Source: DATDVH01 sp035290045 (GTDB lineage: Bacteria; Patescibacteriota; Microgenomatia; UBA1406; HO2-37-13b). Taken from it: 20,539 nt of DNA. Of the stretch, positions 1 to 7,868 are shown in pieces (position 1 is the stretch's first letter; each line of letters opens with the position of its first letter). A model generated the notes under the pieces. That model made no database searches, was not told the origin of the DNA, and saw nothing but the letters and a program-made list of their open reading frames with translations. Where the stretch lies: positions 1-20,539 of the forward strand of contig DATDVH010000010.1 in the NCBI GenBank assembly GCA_035290045.1, read 5' to 3'. Position numbers and translations under genes: made by a program.

Positions 1-2
1 TG

Positions 3-473
3 GATTGGAAAGTGTATAAGAATGAAAAGTATGGGTTTGAACTAATGTTCCCCAATGATTGGACTTCTACAATAAGCCCATATAGCACGGCTACTACAGG
101 AAAGGAATCTTCATTTATTTTGGGTAACATTCTTGGTATAAGTGGCATATCTTTTACAATAAATCAATTAGGTTCAGAAGCATTGGGGTCTATATACAGA
201 TCAGCAAAAAATCTTGATCAGTATACCAACCTTCTTGTTAGAAAAGATGAAAAAGGTAATATATTTAGAAAATTTGTTAAAGAAATTACCGTAAGCGGTC
301 GTCGAGCCTTGTGGTTTGAGGTATATCAATGGGAAGTTGACAAACAATCGTTTATGTGGGTTCCAGCAATCTATTTTCAAGATCAAAATAACATCTATGA
401 AATTAATCCTTCAGGATCAATTACAGTTAGTTTGCTAAATCAAATTCTTTCCACCTTTAAATTCATAGAATAA
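3..473 (+). CDS. C-terminal part of an envelope-type protein, cut by the window start
   Basis: The reading frame is already open at base 3 (Asp-Trp-Lys codons before the GTG at 12), so the GTG at 12 is not the real start and the gene begins outside the window. The visible part is a roughly 155-residue soluble domain. Its first residues, DWKVYKNEKYGFELMFPNDW, match the start of the C-terminal domain of the protein encoded at 1724-2356 (NWKVYRNEKYGFTLKLPPSW), and the ends are alike too (STFKFIE against KTFKLIR). The two are therefore paralogues, and by analogy this one should carry an N-terminal membrane anchor and a linker upstream. The NEKYGF..P..W opening resembles PsbP-like domains of many small bacterial exported proteins; that is a weak resemblance. 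Function unknown. It converges on the ATPase gene, with only 9 bp between the stop codons and no obvious terminator. Confidence 0.75.
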   Translation, partial: DWKVYKNEKYGFELMFPNDWTSTISPYSTATTGKESSFILGNILGISGISFTINQLGSEALGSIYRSAKNLDQYTNLLVRKDEKGNIFRKFVKEITVSGRRALWFEVYQWEVDKQSFMWVPAIYFQDQNNIYEINPSGSITVSLLNQILSTFKFIE

Positions 474-482
474 AAAACCCCA

Positions 483-1610
483 TCATAAAATAAATTCTAA
501 ATAATTATCTTGATTGACTGTCTGAAACTTTGTATTGGTATAAGTCTCCAACCATTCCTTTGGCGCTTGAACTAATTGACTACCCCATTTGAATTCATAT
601 CCGTATAAACACCCCTCTCTTTCCTCAAGAAAATCAATTTCTTTCTGATCCCACGTACGCCAAAAATAATTATTGGCATAAATATTTTTATATGATTGTT
701 TTTTCAATCTTTCCATTATGAGAAAATTTTCCCAGAGATGACCTTTATCATTTCGTAACTCCAAAGCATTAAAATTAGAGATTATCGCATTACGGATGCC
801 GTTATCGTAAAAATAATATTTGCTTTTTTTAGTTATTTCTTTTCTTAAATTACGGCTAAATCCTCGCACATTAAAAATGATAAATGATTTTTCAAAAAGA
901 TCAAGATACCGAGCAACTGTTTTATAATCAATTCCTAATTGTTGAGCAATCTCGGTGAGAGATACTTCGCTCCCCACCTGAAAAGCAAGTAAACGAAGCA
1001 AATCAAGCAAAATTTTTGAACTTTTTACTCTTTCTAATTCAAGTATGTCTTTGAGTAAATATGAGTGCATAATTTCATTGAGTTGCTGTATTTTTTCTGT
1101 TTTGCTTTTTTGTAAGATAATCTCCGGATATCCCCCATATATCAACCGCTCTTCAAGCTGACTTTTTAATTCATATTTATTATATAACTTATGTAACTCC
1201 ATATGAGAAATAGGATATAAAGTAAGAGTAACTTTGCGACCTGTCAATGGTTCTCCCACTTGACCTGATAATTCAAACGAGGAAGAACCAGTCACGATTA
1301 TCTTGAGGTTAGGCATTTGATCAACTAAGATTTTTAAACCTTCGCCGATTTGAGGAATTTTCTGAGCTTCATCAATAGCAATTAATTCATATCCTTCCGC
1401 ATATTCTTTAATCACATTAAAATCTTGGGAACTTAATGTCGTTTGAGTTTGTATATTGTCGCCCGAGTCTAATTTATATTTTAAAGAGGTGGATTCAAGA
1501 AAATTCTGAAGAAGAGTTGTTTTACCCACCTGTCTGGGACCATAAATAACCAAAACCTTATGTGGTTTCAGATAGCGATCCATATTTTGATAGATTCTCG
1601 GTAGTTGCAT
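483..1610 (-). CDS. AAA ATPase with DUF4143-like C-terminal domain
   Basis: Protein of 375 residues from the chosen ATG. An N-terminal P-loop ATPase has Walker A GPRQVGKTT (about residues 24-32), Walker B LIAIDE (76-81) followed by AQKI, and a sensor-like VTGSSSFEL (106-114). A middle helical region contains a winged-helix-like stretch (VSLTEIAQQLGIDYKTVARYL, about 216-236). The C-terminus carries HLWENF, a KEIDF motif and YEFKW (338-342), the pattern of the PD-(D/E)XK-like fold in DUF4143 proteins. This family is widespread in small genomes and archaea, its role is poorly defined, and it is sometimes grouped with mobile or toxin-like cassettes. The ATG at 1610 is preferred over an in-frame GTG at 1625 because a TTGACA-N16-TATACT promoter ends 6 bp before this ATG and covers the GTG. 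The gene sits between two paralogous envelope genes, as if inserted or retained between a tandem duplication. Confidence 0.9.
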   Translation of the reverse strand: MQLPRIYQNMDRYLKPHKVLVIYGPRQVGKTTLLQNFLESTSLKYKLDSGDNIQTQTTLSSQDFNVIKEYAEGYELIAIDEAQKIPQIGEGLKILVDQMPNLKIIVTGSSSFELSGQVGEPLTGRKVTLTLYPISHMELHKLYNKYELKSQLEERLIYGGYPEIILQKSKTEKIQQLNEIMHSYLLKDILELERVKSSKILLDLLRLLAFQVGSEVSLTEIAQQLGIDYKTVARYLDLFEKSFIIFNVRGFSRNLRKEITKKSKYYFYDNGIRNAIISNFNALELRNDKGHLWENFLIMERLKKQSYKNIYANNYFWRTWDQKEIDFLEEREGCLYGYEFKWGSQLVQAPKEWLETYTNTKFQTVNQDNYLEFIL

Positions 1611-1616
1611 ATCATA

Positions 1617-1644
1617 AGTATACACAATCCTTATAATTTGTCAA
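1617..1644 (-). promoter_or_regulatory. Promoter of the AAA ATPase gene, leaderless type
   Basis: Read on the minus strand: a consensus -35 TTGACA (1639-1644), a 16 bp spacer and a -10 TATACT (1617-1622). The ATG at 1610 follows 6 bp after the -10, so transcription should start at or next to the start codon. Confidence 0.7.
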
Positions 1645-1691
1645 TTACGAGGAATTATACTCCTTGTAATTAGCTAAAAAATATTTACTCC

Positions 1692-1717
1692 TTGACTTTT
1701 GTTTTTTTTGGTATACT
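1692..1717 (+). promoter_or_regulatory. Extended -10 promoter of the second envelope gene
   Basis: An extended -10 TGG-TATACT has its hexamer at 1712-1717 and lies 6 bp before the ATG at 1724. A TTGACT at 1692-1697 is only 14 bp upstream of the hexamer, shorter than the usual 16-18, so the TGn extension probably carries the recognition. A leaderless transcript is implied. Confidence 0.6.
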
Positions 1718-1723
1718 AAAAAT

Positions 1724-2356
1724 ATGGAACATCACAGTCATGGTTCACCTTCATTTATCAACATCGCAGTCCTTCTTCTTTTTGCAGTCGTTATTGCAGT
1801 CGCCTCAACCGCCACTACCTATTATTTCTTGGGTTCAAAAACAAATGAACAACCACAAGTCATTCAACCACCTGTTGTTCCTCCTGTTCAAACGAATAAT
1901 CAAACATATCTTCAACCAACTATTTCATCAACTGTACAAACAGCAACTCCTTCTGACGAGACGACGAATTGGAAGGTGTATAGGAATGAAAAGTATGGAT
2001 TTACCTTAAAGCTTCCACCTAGCTGGAAAAACTATAAAGTATGGCAAATAGAAGGCGATTTCAATGCCTTTGATTCAAGTGAAAGCTTTCGTTTTGGACT
2101 ACCAACAAAAAGTAGTAAATGGCCTGCATATAACGGATACGGAGTTTTATTCACTATTTCAGTCACTACACCACAGGAATGGGAAAAAGAAGTCATAATT
2201 CAGTCTAAAGAAGGAGAGCCAGGTTCAACTCCTCCTCTCTATCGCAATGATGAGTATGTTTTTCATTTAACTCCTGGGCAAGATTGTGCTGAAGATTTGT
2301 GCGACAGATATTCAGAAATAAATGATATTAGGAAGACTTTTAAACTTATAAGATAG
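1724..2356 (+). CDS. Membrane-anchored exported protein, paralogue of the ORF at 3-473
   Basis: Protein of 210 residues. It has a short His-rich N-terminus, one hydrophobic segment (about residues 12-36) that should act as a membrane anchor, a Pro/Gln/Thr-rich linker (about 42-80) and a C-terminal globular domain (about 81-210). The domain opens with NWKVYRNEKYGF and closes with KTFKLIR, both shared with the truncated protein at the window start. Two Cys near the end (PGQDCAEDLCDRY) could form a disulfide if the domain is outside the membrane. The closest fold suggestion from pattern is a PsbP-like domain, which is weak; no enzymatic motif is visible. The start is supported by the -10 box 6 bp upstream. 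Function unknown, probably an envelope protein. Confidence 0.85.
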   Translation: MEHHSHGSPSFINIAVLLLFAVVIAVASTATTYYFLGSKTNEQPQVIQPPVVPPVQTNNQTYLQPTISSTVQTATPSDETTNWKVYRNEKYGFTLKLPPSWKNYKVWQIEGDFNAFDSSESFRFGLPTKSSKWPAYNGYGVLFTISVTTPQEWEKEVIIQSKEGEPGSTPPLYRNDEYVFHLTPGQDCAEDLCDRYSEINDIRKTFKLIR

Positions 2357-2441
2357 ATTATAATCAAATCCTCTCCACCTCCAAATTCACCAACTAAACC
2401 ATTTTTAATAACCAATTTCCTTCATATGGATAGTTTCAGTG

Positions 2442-2447
2442 TATAAT
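2442..2447 (+). promoter_or_regulatory. -10 box upstream of the MiaB-like gene
   Basis: A perfect TATAAT lies 16 bp before the ATG at 2464, giving a leader of only about 10 nt with no Shine-Dalgarno. No convincing -35 is seen. Confidence 0.45.
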
Positions 2448-2463
2448 AGAATAACCTTTTATT

Positions 2464-3726
2464 ATGCGATATTATATCAAAACCTTTGGTTGTCAGCAGA
2501 ATGTGGCGGATAGCGAACGAATTGCATCAGCATTCAAAGGACGTGGTATGGCAAAAGCTCGATCGTACCAGGAAGCCGATTATATTGTGATCAATACCTG
2601 TATGGTTCGGGAATCTGCGGAAAATAGAGTATATGGATTAGTGAATAATATTGAAAAATTAAAAACGAAAAATGCAAAGTTAAAAATTATTGTTACCGGT
2701 TGTATGGTCGGTATAGCTTTTCGCGATAAAACGGGAAAATACTTAGAACGCCTGAAAAAAATCATGCCTTCGGTTGATGAGTTTATGCCCATTGAAGAGG
2801 TGGGATTTGATCACGCTCCTGTGCGGTCAGATAGATATTCTGCATGGGTGCCTATCTCCAACGGCTGTAATAATTTCTGTACCTTTTGCGTGGTGCCATT
2901 TACCCGTGGTCGTGAGATCAGCCGGTCGTATGATGCAATTATTCAAGAATGTGAAGAGTTGAAGAAAAAAGGATATAAAAAAATAACACTTTTGGGGCAG
3001 AATGTGAATTCATATGGCGCGGATATTCTTATCGGAGAAAAGAATATACAGGTGATGAGAGATTTAGAGCATATATATTTTAATGTAAAATTAAAAGTTT
3101 CCCGCGAAGCGGGATCCCGCTCTGCGGGAAAAAATGAAAAGTGGCACGGTAAAATTGAAAATTTCCAAAATGGAAATATAAAATTAAAACCAATCTATGT
3201 AAAGCATTTAGGTCGATATCGCATTCCCACGCTTTTCCCCTATCTTTTGGAAGAGGTAGCAGACATTGGTTTTGACACCATTGATTTTATTTCTTCCAAT
3301 CCATGGGATTTTTCAGATGAACTTATTGATGTTATCGCACGTAATGGGAATATTTCTCGTACTATTCATCTTCCTGTACAATCAGGAGATGATGACATGT
3401 TAAAACGCATGAATCGATGGTATACAAGCGACGAGTATCTGAGACTCGTTTCAAAATTAAAATTAAAAATTAAAAATGTACATTTAACAACTGATATCAT
3501 CGTAGGATTTTGCGGAGAGAGCGATACTGCATTCAAAAATACAGTACAATTATGTCAGAAGGTAGGGTTTGAAAAAGCATATATTAGCATGTATTCAGAG
3601 CGACCTATGACTGCGGCAACCAAAACATTTGCGGATGATGTCCCCCACCCGATTAAGAAAAAGCGATGGATTATATTAGATACGTTAATAAACAAAAAAA
3701 ACCATGGAGCCAAAAAGAGCATTTAA
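2464..3726 (+). CDS. miaB: MiaB-like radical SAM tRNA methylthiotransferase, no TRAM domain
   Basis: Likely adds the methylthio group to isopentenyl-adenosine 37 of tRNAs. The N-terminal UPF0004 domain starts YYIKTFGCQQN and has the three cluster-binding Cys at 10, 46 (NTCMVRESAENRVYG) and 80 (TGCM). The radical SAM motif C135-x3-C139-x2-C142 lies in ISNGCNNFCTFC, followed by TRGREISR and LLGQNVNSYG. Later family motifs are IHLPVQSGDD, TTDIIVGFCGE and AYISMYS. Two oddities: the protein stops at residue 420 just after the radical SAM region, so the C-terminal TRAM RNA-binding domain is absent; and residues about 207-243 are an extra low-complexity insert encoded by AT-rich repeats and two GC palindromes. 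MiaB is favoured over RimO by the NTCMVRESAENRVYG and SYSER-type motifs, but exact substrate is inferred. It overlaps the Nudix gene by 23 bp. Confidence 0.88.
   Translation: MRYYIKTFGCQQNVADSERIASAFKGRGMAKARSYQEADYIVINTCMVRESAENRVYGLVNNIEKLKTKNAKLKIIVTGCMVGIAFRDKTGKYLERLKKIMPSVDEFMPIEEVGFDHAPVRSDRYSAWVPISNGCNNFCTFCVVPFTRGREISRSYDAIIQECEELKKKGYKKITLLGQNVNSYGADILIGEKNIQVMRDLEHIYFNVKLKVSREAGSRSAGKNEKWHGKIENFQNGNIKLKPIYVKHLGRYRIPTLFPYLLEEVADIGFDTIDFISSNPWDFSDELIDVIARNGNISRTIHLPVQSGDDDMLKRMNRWYTSDEYLRLVSKLKLKIKNVHLTTDIIVGFCGESDTAFKNTVQLCQKVGFEKAYISMYSERPMTAATKTFADDVPHPIKKKRWIILDTLINKKNHGAKKSI
3111..3142 (+). repeat. Pair of GC-rich palindromes inside the MiaB-like gene
   Basis: Two adjacent hairpin-forming units, CCCGCgaaGCGGG and CCCGCtctGCGGG, lie back to back in otherwise AT-rich coding sequence. 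They are translated in frame within an insert absent from ordinary MiaB proteins. AT-rich runs of AAATTAAAA type flank them and recur near 3456-3482. Confidence 0.65.
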
Positions 3727-4240
3727 GTTTTGTCCAAAATGCGGAGGAAAACTTTCTGTACCTGAAGGAAATAAACTATCATGTATACGATGTCATTATG
3801 GATTATATATTAATCCATTAGTTACGAATGGCGTTATCATTGAAAATGATGGAGGCGAGATTCTTCTTGTTAAAAGAGCGTGCGATCCACACAAAGGACA
3901 ATGGGATGTGCCTGGCGGGTTTATTCAACCAAGAGAAAGTTTTAGCACATCAGTAAAGCGGGAACTTATGGAGGAGCTACATCTGGAAGTTCTCATTGAT
4001 CATATCGTTGGCATATATACTGATACCTATTTATTTGATGGAGTGATCAATGATACCTTATGTATTATGGTTTCAGCTCATATTCTCTCGGGCACAATCA
4101 CGCCTGATGATGACGCAGAAGCCTATGAGTTTTTTTCAAGAAAAGAAATACTGAAGCAAAAAATTGCATTTGAAGGAGTAAAAAAAGGACTTATTGATCA
4201 TATACGTTCTACAACTTCTTTCCCTAATTTGACTGCATAA
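3704..4240 (+). CDS. Nudix hydrolase with N-terminal zinc ribbon
   Basis: Protein of 178 residues. A zinc ribbon has Cys pairs C10-x2-C13 and C27-x2-C30. The Nudix box runs from G72 (G-x5-E-x7-REL-x-EE-L) with RELMEEL at about 86-92, preceded by QWDVPGGF. Nudix enzymes hydrolyse nucleoside diphosphates linked to another moiety; the zinc ribbon plus this arrangement resembles NudC-like or ADP-ribose type members, but the substrate cannot be read from the sequence. The start overlaps the end of the MiaB-like gene by 23 bp and has no clear Shine-Dalgarno, so translational coupling is likely. The 3' end overlaps the convergent FAD oxidoreductase gene by 43 bp. Confidence 0.9.
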   Translation: MEPKRAFKFCPKCGGKLSVPEGNKLSCIRCHYGLYINPLVTNGVIIENDGGEILLVKRACDPHKGQWDVPGGFIQPRESFSTSVKRELMEELHLEVLIDHIVGIYTDTYLFDGVINDTLCIMVSAHILSGTITPDDDAEAYEFFSRKEILKQKIAFEGVKKGLIDHIRSTTSFPNLTA

Positions 4241-5463
4241 TTTGTTCCCCTATCATGTGGATATGTCATATCAAGATTAGCGATATAGAAATTTTTAATA
4301 GGAGTCTCAAAATCAGGTTTGTTTTTGATAAATTCTTTATCAAATATGGGTTGGGCAAAGGGACCCTTGAAGAGATAGGTATTGAGAATATCTGGATTAT
4401 TATTCGTTATTCTCTGGATATATGGCAGAAAGTGATTGACCACACCGTCTTTTTCCATATTCATGCGAGGATCATCTCTTTCAAGATAATTCCCAATATA
4501 CAAGAGATGGTGGTTATTATAATTTTTCTTATCAATAAAATGAGTGTGTTGAACCATTACAGTAAAAGGAATATAAGGAACCATTATATTTAGCCAGTAT
4601 ATTTTATCAAGAAATGGTTGTTTTGTTTCAATAATTAAGTTATGCGCATGAAGATAGTTGATACGGGTTAATCGTGTATGGTATTCTTCTGGAAAAAAAT
4701 GATGGGCTAATTTCCTAAGAATTGGTGTGGGGAGTGTGGATATAACTTTGTCAAATGCTTCACCATTTATCAGTATCATTGTCCCCTCCTTTCTTAAAGA
4801 TGTAACCTCATATTTTTTCTTTATCACTGTTCCTTGTTTTTTTATGGTAATTTCAAGATAATCAATAAGATTTTGAAATCCGCCTTCAATATATCCTAAA
4901 CTTCGCGTTCTTTTCTTGATGCGACTCCAGATAAAAGACGCAACAATATTTCCCGCATATTTACCGAACTTTTTCCGAAAAAGCTCCTGCCACAATATAT
5001 TCCAGGTTTTTTTCCCCATAGTTTTTTGCAAAAACTCTTGTGCTGTCATTTGTTCATATTTTTTCAAAAAAGGGGAGCATTTTAAAAATGCAAGGATTGT
5101 TGAAGCGCGTATTTTTTGTATTGGCGACAAGAGGGGAAATGATAAAAGATCAAGAGGTGAGGTGAAAGGATATATATTTATTGTTTTATTTTCATTTTCA
5201 TACGCGCTCGCAGTAAGTGGATTTTTAAAAAAAATACCGTTGAATCCGGTTTCTTGTGCAAAGTGTACAATGTCAGTGTCATTGGAAAAAAGGTGATGAT
5301 AGGTGCGCTCAAGCGGCCATAACCAATTCTTTCCTCTAAATCCAGAAGCTAATCCGCCAAAATGATTTTCCTTTTCAAAAAGAGTTACTTGATATCCTTT
5401 TTTGGATGCGTAGTAGCTTGCGGTGAGCCCAGTCATTCCACCGCCTAAAATACCGATTTTCAT
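4198..5463 (-). CDS. FAD-dependent amine-oxidase-like oxidoreductase
   Basis: Protein of 421 residues. The N-terminal dinucleotide-binding fold has GILGGGMTG (GxGxxG at 7-12), the ribose-binding acidic residue E30 and the second FAD signature ENHFGGLASGF. The C-terminus has the FAD-contact segment RGTNYAVKLGKEV typical of the flavin amine oxidase / protoporphyrinogen oxidase superfamily. No haem-biosynthesis neighbours are present. The adjacent divergent gene is a flippase, and such oxidoreductases are often found with polysaccharide genes, so a role in modifying a sugar or lipid-linked envelope precursor is plausible but unproven. The start is supported by a TATACT box 8 bp upstream. It overlaps the Nudix gene tail to tail by 43 bp. 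Confidence 0.85.
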   Translation of the reverse strand: MKIGILGGGMTGLTASYYASKKGYQVTLFEKENHFGGLASGFRGKNWLWPLERTYHHLFSNDTDIVHFAQETGFNGIFFKNPLTASAYENENKTINIYPFTSPLDLLSFPLLSPIQKIRASTILAFLKCSPFLKKYEQMTAQEFLQKTMGKKTWNILWQELFRKKFGKYAGNIVASFIWSRIKKRTRSLGYIEGGFQNLIDYLEITIKKQGTVIKKKYEVTSLRKEGTMILINGEAFDKVISTLPTPILRKLAHHFFPEEYHTRLTRINYLHAHNLIIETKQPFLDKIYWLNIMVPYIPFTVMVQHTHFIDKKNYNNHHLLYIGNYLERDDPRMNMEKDGVVNHFLPYIQRITNNNPDILNTYLFKGPFAQPIFDKEFIKNKPDFETPIKNFYIANLDMTYPHDRGTNYAVKLGKEVVERI

Positions 5464-5471
5464 ACAGTGAA

Positions 5472-5477
5472 AGTATA
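5472..5477 (-). promoter_or_regulatory. -10 box of the FAD oxidoreductase gene
   Basis: On the minus strand TATACT lies 8 bp before the ATG at 5463, implying a leaderless or 1-2 nt leader mRNA. No clear -35 is seen; a second overlapping candidate, TGt-TATAGA, lies just upstream. Confidence 0.45.
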
Positions 5478-5546
5478 GTCTATAACACAGTGAATAATTT
5501 CCGCATAATTAACGTACATTTAACGCATGGATTGTTATATCACAAG

Positions 5547-5555
5547 TGTTATACT
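5547..5555 (+). promoter_or_regulatory. Extended -10 promoter upstream of the flippase gene
   Basis: TGt-TATACT, with the hexamer at 5550-5555, is 39 bp before the ATG at 5595. It would give a leader of about 33 nt in which no Shine-Dalgarno is visible. No good -35 at normal spacing. Confidence 0.45.
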
Positions 5556-5594
5556 CAACTTATTTTGTGAACAATTCGTTTTATCCATGGATGT

Positions 5595-6842
5595 ATGCAT
5601 GACACAGTGAAAGAAAAAGGATATTTTAAGAAAACCATTCAAGGTGTTTCGTGGATGGCGCTTTTGAGAGGAGGAATGCGAGGTTTGGCGATAGTCAAAA
5701 TAGCTCTACTAGCTCGATTTCTATCTCCGTCACAGTTTGGCACGTATGGAGTAGTAATGATCATGTTTGGTCTTTTTGAGATGCTTACAGAAACCGGGGT
5801 TAATGTAGCGCTTATTCAAGAAGATGATAATGTTGATGATTTTATCTCAACCGCATGGATAGTCTCAATCATAAGAGGATTAGTCATTGCGGGAGCATTA
5901 TTTCTGATAGCACCTCTTGTTGCTCACTTTTTTAATACACCAGAAGCACTTCAGATGACTCGTTTCGCGAGCATCATTCCCTTAGTGAGAGGATTTATAA
6001 ATCCAGCTATTGTGAAGTTTCAAAAGAAACTTATATTTCATAAAGAATTTTATTTTCGCTTGTGTATTTATATAGTTGACACTATTGTTGCGGTGAGTGC
6101 AGGGATACTCCTTCATTCTGCCTATGCGTTTGTCTGGGGGATGTTGATTGCGGCTATTATTGAAGTATTTTTGTCGTTTAAGGTAGTGATACCAACGCCG
6201 ACTGCGCGTTTTAATATAAAAAAAGCCCGAAGGGTGATAAGTCGAGGTAAGTGGATTACTTTCGCGGGGATATTTGATTATCTTTTTCAGCATATTGATG
6301 ATATTGCAATAGGAAAGATTTTAGGCATTGCGCCTCTTGGTTTATACCAACAGGCATATAGAATTTCAACATTGTCTCTCTCTGAAGTCGGAGAGATTTT
6401 CAATAAAGTAACGTTTCCCAGTTATATACAAATCGCACATGATAAAAAACGGCTCAAAAAAGCATTTTTCAAAGTAACAGGTGTCATTTTTCTCATCGTG
6501 TCTACTTTTGGAGTAGTGCTTTTTTTGTTTGCCCATACTATTGTTCTTATAGTATTGGGAGAAAAATGGCTTGGGTCAGTTGAAGCGCTGAAGATATTGG
6601 TGCTTTTTGGTATGCTGAAAGCAGTGTCAAGCTCGGTATATTCTCTATTGCTTGCAGTTAGAAAACAACATATTATTACGATTATTACATTGATTAGTAT
6701 TGTTGGTCTTGCAGTTTTCCTTATTCCTTTGATTCGTGCACATGGTATCGTTGGCGCCAGTTATGCTCCTATCATAGGTACAGTCGCAGGAATACCTTTT
6801 ATCATTTTTTATCTTCGCCGTATTTTTTCCCGCGGGTATTAA
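5595..6842 (+). CDS. Polysaccharide / lipid-linked oligosaccharide flippase (Wzx-type, MOP superfamily)
   Basis: Protein of 415 residues, mostly hydrophobic, with about twelve predicted membrane segments. The N-terminal pattern (GVSWMALLRGGMRGLAIVK, ALLARFLSPSQFGTYGVV) and the later AIGKILGIAPLGLYQQAYRI are typical of the oligosaccharide flippase family, which moves undecaprenyl-linked sugars across the cytoplasmic membrane. At 415 residues it is somewhat shorter than usual members (about 450-500), lacking part of the C-terminal helices, but the frame is intact. It is divergent from the FAD oxidoreductase and followed by pyrF. Substrate unknown. No in-frame upstream ATG exists, so 5595 is the best start although the ribosome-binding signal is weak. 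Confidence 0.9.
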   Translation: MHDTVKEKGYFKKTIQGVSWMALLRGGMRGLAIVKIALLARFLSPSQFGTYGVVMIMFGLFEMLTETGVNVALIQEDDNVDDFISTAWIVSIIRGLVIAGALFLIAPLVAHFFNTPEALQMTRFASIIPLVRGFINPAIVKFQKKLIFHKEFYFRLCIYIVDTIVAVSAGILLHSAYAFVWGMLIAAIIEVFLSFKVVIPTPTARFNIKKARRVISRGKWITFAGIFDYLFQHIDDIAIGKILGIAPLGLYQQAYRISTLSLSEVGEIFNKVTFPSYIQIAHDKKRLKKAFFKVTGVIFLIVSTFGVVLFLFAHTIVLIVLGEKWLGSVEALKILVLFGMLKAVSSSVYSLLLAVRKQHIITIITLISIVGLAVFLIPLIRAHGIVGASYAPIIGTVAGIPFIIFYLRRIFSRGY

Positions 6843-6929
6843 GAAAAGAATGAACACATACAATTTATTCCTAAAAAATTATTGAGAAGGCTTTCTATAG
6901 GGACGAGCCTTAAGTCTATCATGCTCTTG

Positions 6930-6938
6930 TGGTATACT
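6930..6938 (+). promoter_or_regulatory. Extended -10 promoter of pyrF
   Basis: TGg-TATACT, with the hexamer at 6933-6938, lies 12 bp before the ATG at 6951, so the mRNA leader should be about 5 nt. The box falls within the upstream in-frame extension that starts at 6882, which argues against that earlier start. Confidence 0.6.
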
Positions 6939-6950
6939 AACTTTCGCCCT

Positions 6951-7868
6951 ATGTTTATTCAAAAACTTATAGAAGGAATACATGCGAAAAAAACTCCCCT
7001 GTGTGTTGGGCTTGATCCTCGTCTTGAGTGGTTGCCAAAAAAAATCATTGATAAGTGTAAAAATAAATATGGAGCAACCTTGATATCTGCCTCATATGCG
7101 ATCATTGAGTTTAACCGAACTATAATAGATGCTATTGCTCCACTTGTCCCCGCGGTCAAGTTACAAAGCGCGTTTTATGAACAATACGGTCCTGCGGGAA
7201 TGCAAACATTACTTGATTCAATCATTTATGCGAAAAAAAAAGGACTCGTCGTGATTATTGATGCAAAGCGAGGAGACATTGACTCAACTGCTGATGCATA
7301 CGCGAATGCTTTTTTGGGAGAAACCGATATATTTGGGAAGAATAAATCGTGTTATGATGTTGATTGCATGACGGTAAATCCTTTTTTAGGAAAAGATAGT
7401 GTACGTCCCTTTATTGATGTATGTAAAAAATATGGAAAAGGTATTTTTATATTGGTAAAAACATCAAATAGGGGAAGTGCTGATATTCAAGATCAAAAAG
7501 TGAAAGGAGTTACTCTATCAGAAAAAATAGCGTGCATGGTTGATACATACGCGAAAGAAAATAAAGAAAATAAGTATGGATATTCAAATATCGGTGCGGT
7601 TGTTGGATTGACTTTTCCTCAAGTCGCACAAAAACTGCGGAAACTCATGCCTCATTCGTTTTTTCTCGTTCCCGGATATGGGGCACAAGGGGGGGATATT
7701 CGCGGCATAAAATATTTTTTAAATGACGATGGATTAGGTGCTCTCATACATTCTTCAAGGAAAATAATTTATTCGTATCGTGAGCAAAAAGACGGTGAGG
7801 AAAATTATTTGACAATAGTAAAAAATGCAGTGATGCGCGCAAAGGAAGAGATACGACAATATGTATAA
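6951..7868 (+). CDS. pyrF: Orotidine 5'-phosphate decarboxylase
   Basis: Converts OMP to UMP, the last step of de novo UMP synthesis. The 305-residue protein from this ATG has the catalytic DAKRGD (104-109, with Lys106 as the proton donor), CVGLDPRLEW near the N-terminus, MTVNPFLG (140-147), TSNRG (171-175) and the phosphate-binding PGYGAQGGD (241-249). Its length and motif order fit the longer PyrF type (about 270-310 residues). The open frame extends back to 6882, but the domain begins at FIQKLIEGI and the promoter lies inside that extension, so 6951 is preferred. The stop overlaps the start of the PfkB kinase by 8 bp, suggesting co-expression. No other pyr genes are in the window. Confidence 0.93.
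   Translation: MFIQKLIEGIHAKKTPLCVGLDPRLEWLPKKIIDKCKNKYGATLISASYAIIEFNRTIIDAIAPLVPAVKLQSAFYEQYGPAGMQTLLDSIIYAKKKGLVVIIDAKRGDIDSTADAYANAFLGETDIFGKNKSCYDVDCMTVNPFLGKDSVRPFIDVCKKYGKGIFILVKTSNRGSADIQDQKVKGVTLSEKIACMVDTYAKENKENKYGYSNIGAVVGLTFPQVAQKLRKLMPHSFFLVPGYGAQGGDIRGIKYFLNDDGLGALIHSSRKIIYSYREQKDGEENYLTIVKNAVMRAKEEIRQYV

Noticed and set aside
6890..6910. AAGGCT/AGCCTT inverted repeat as a terminator after the flippase gene
   Set aside because: The loop is long, the stem is only 6 bp and no T-tract follows.
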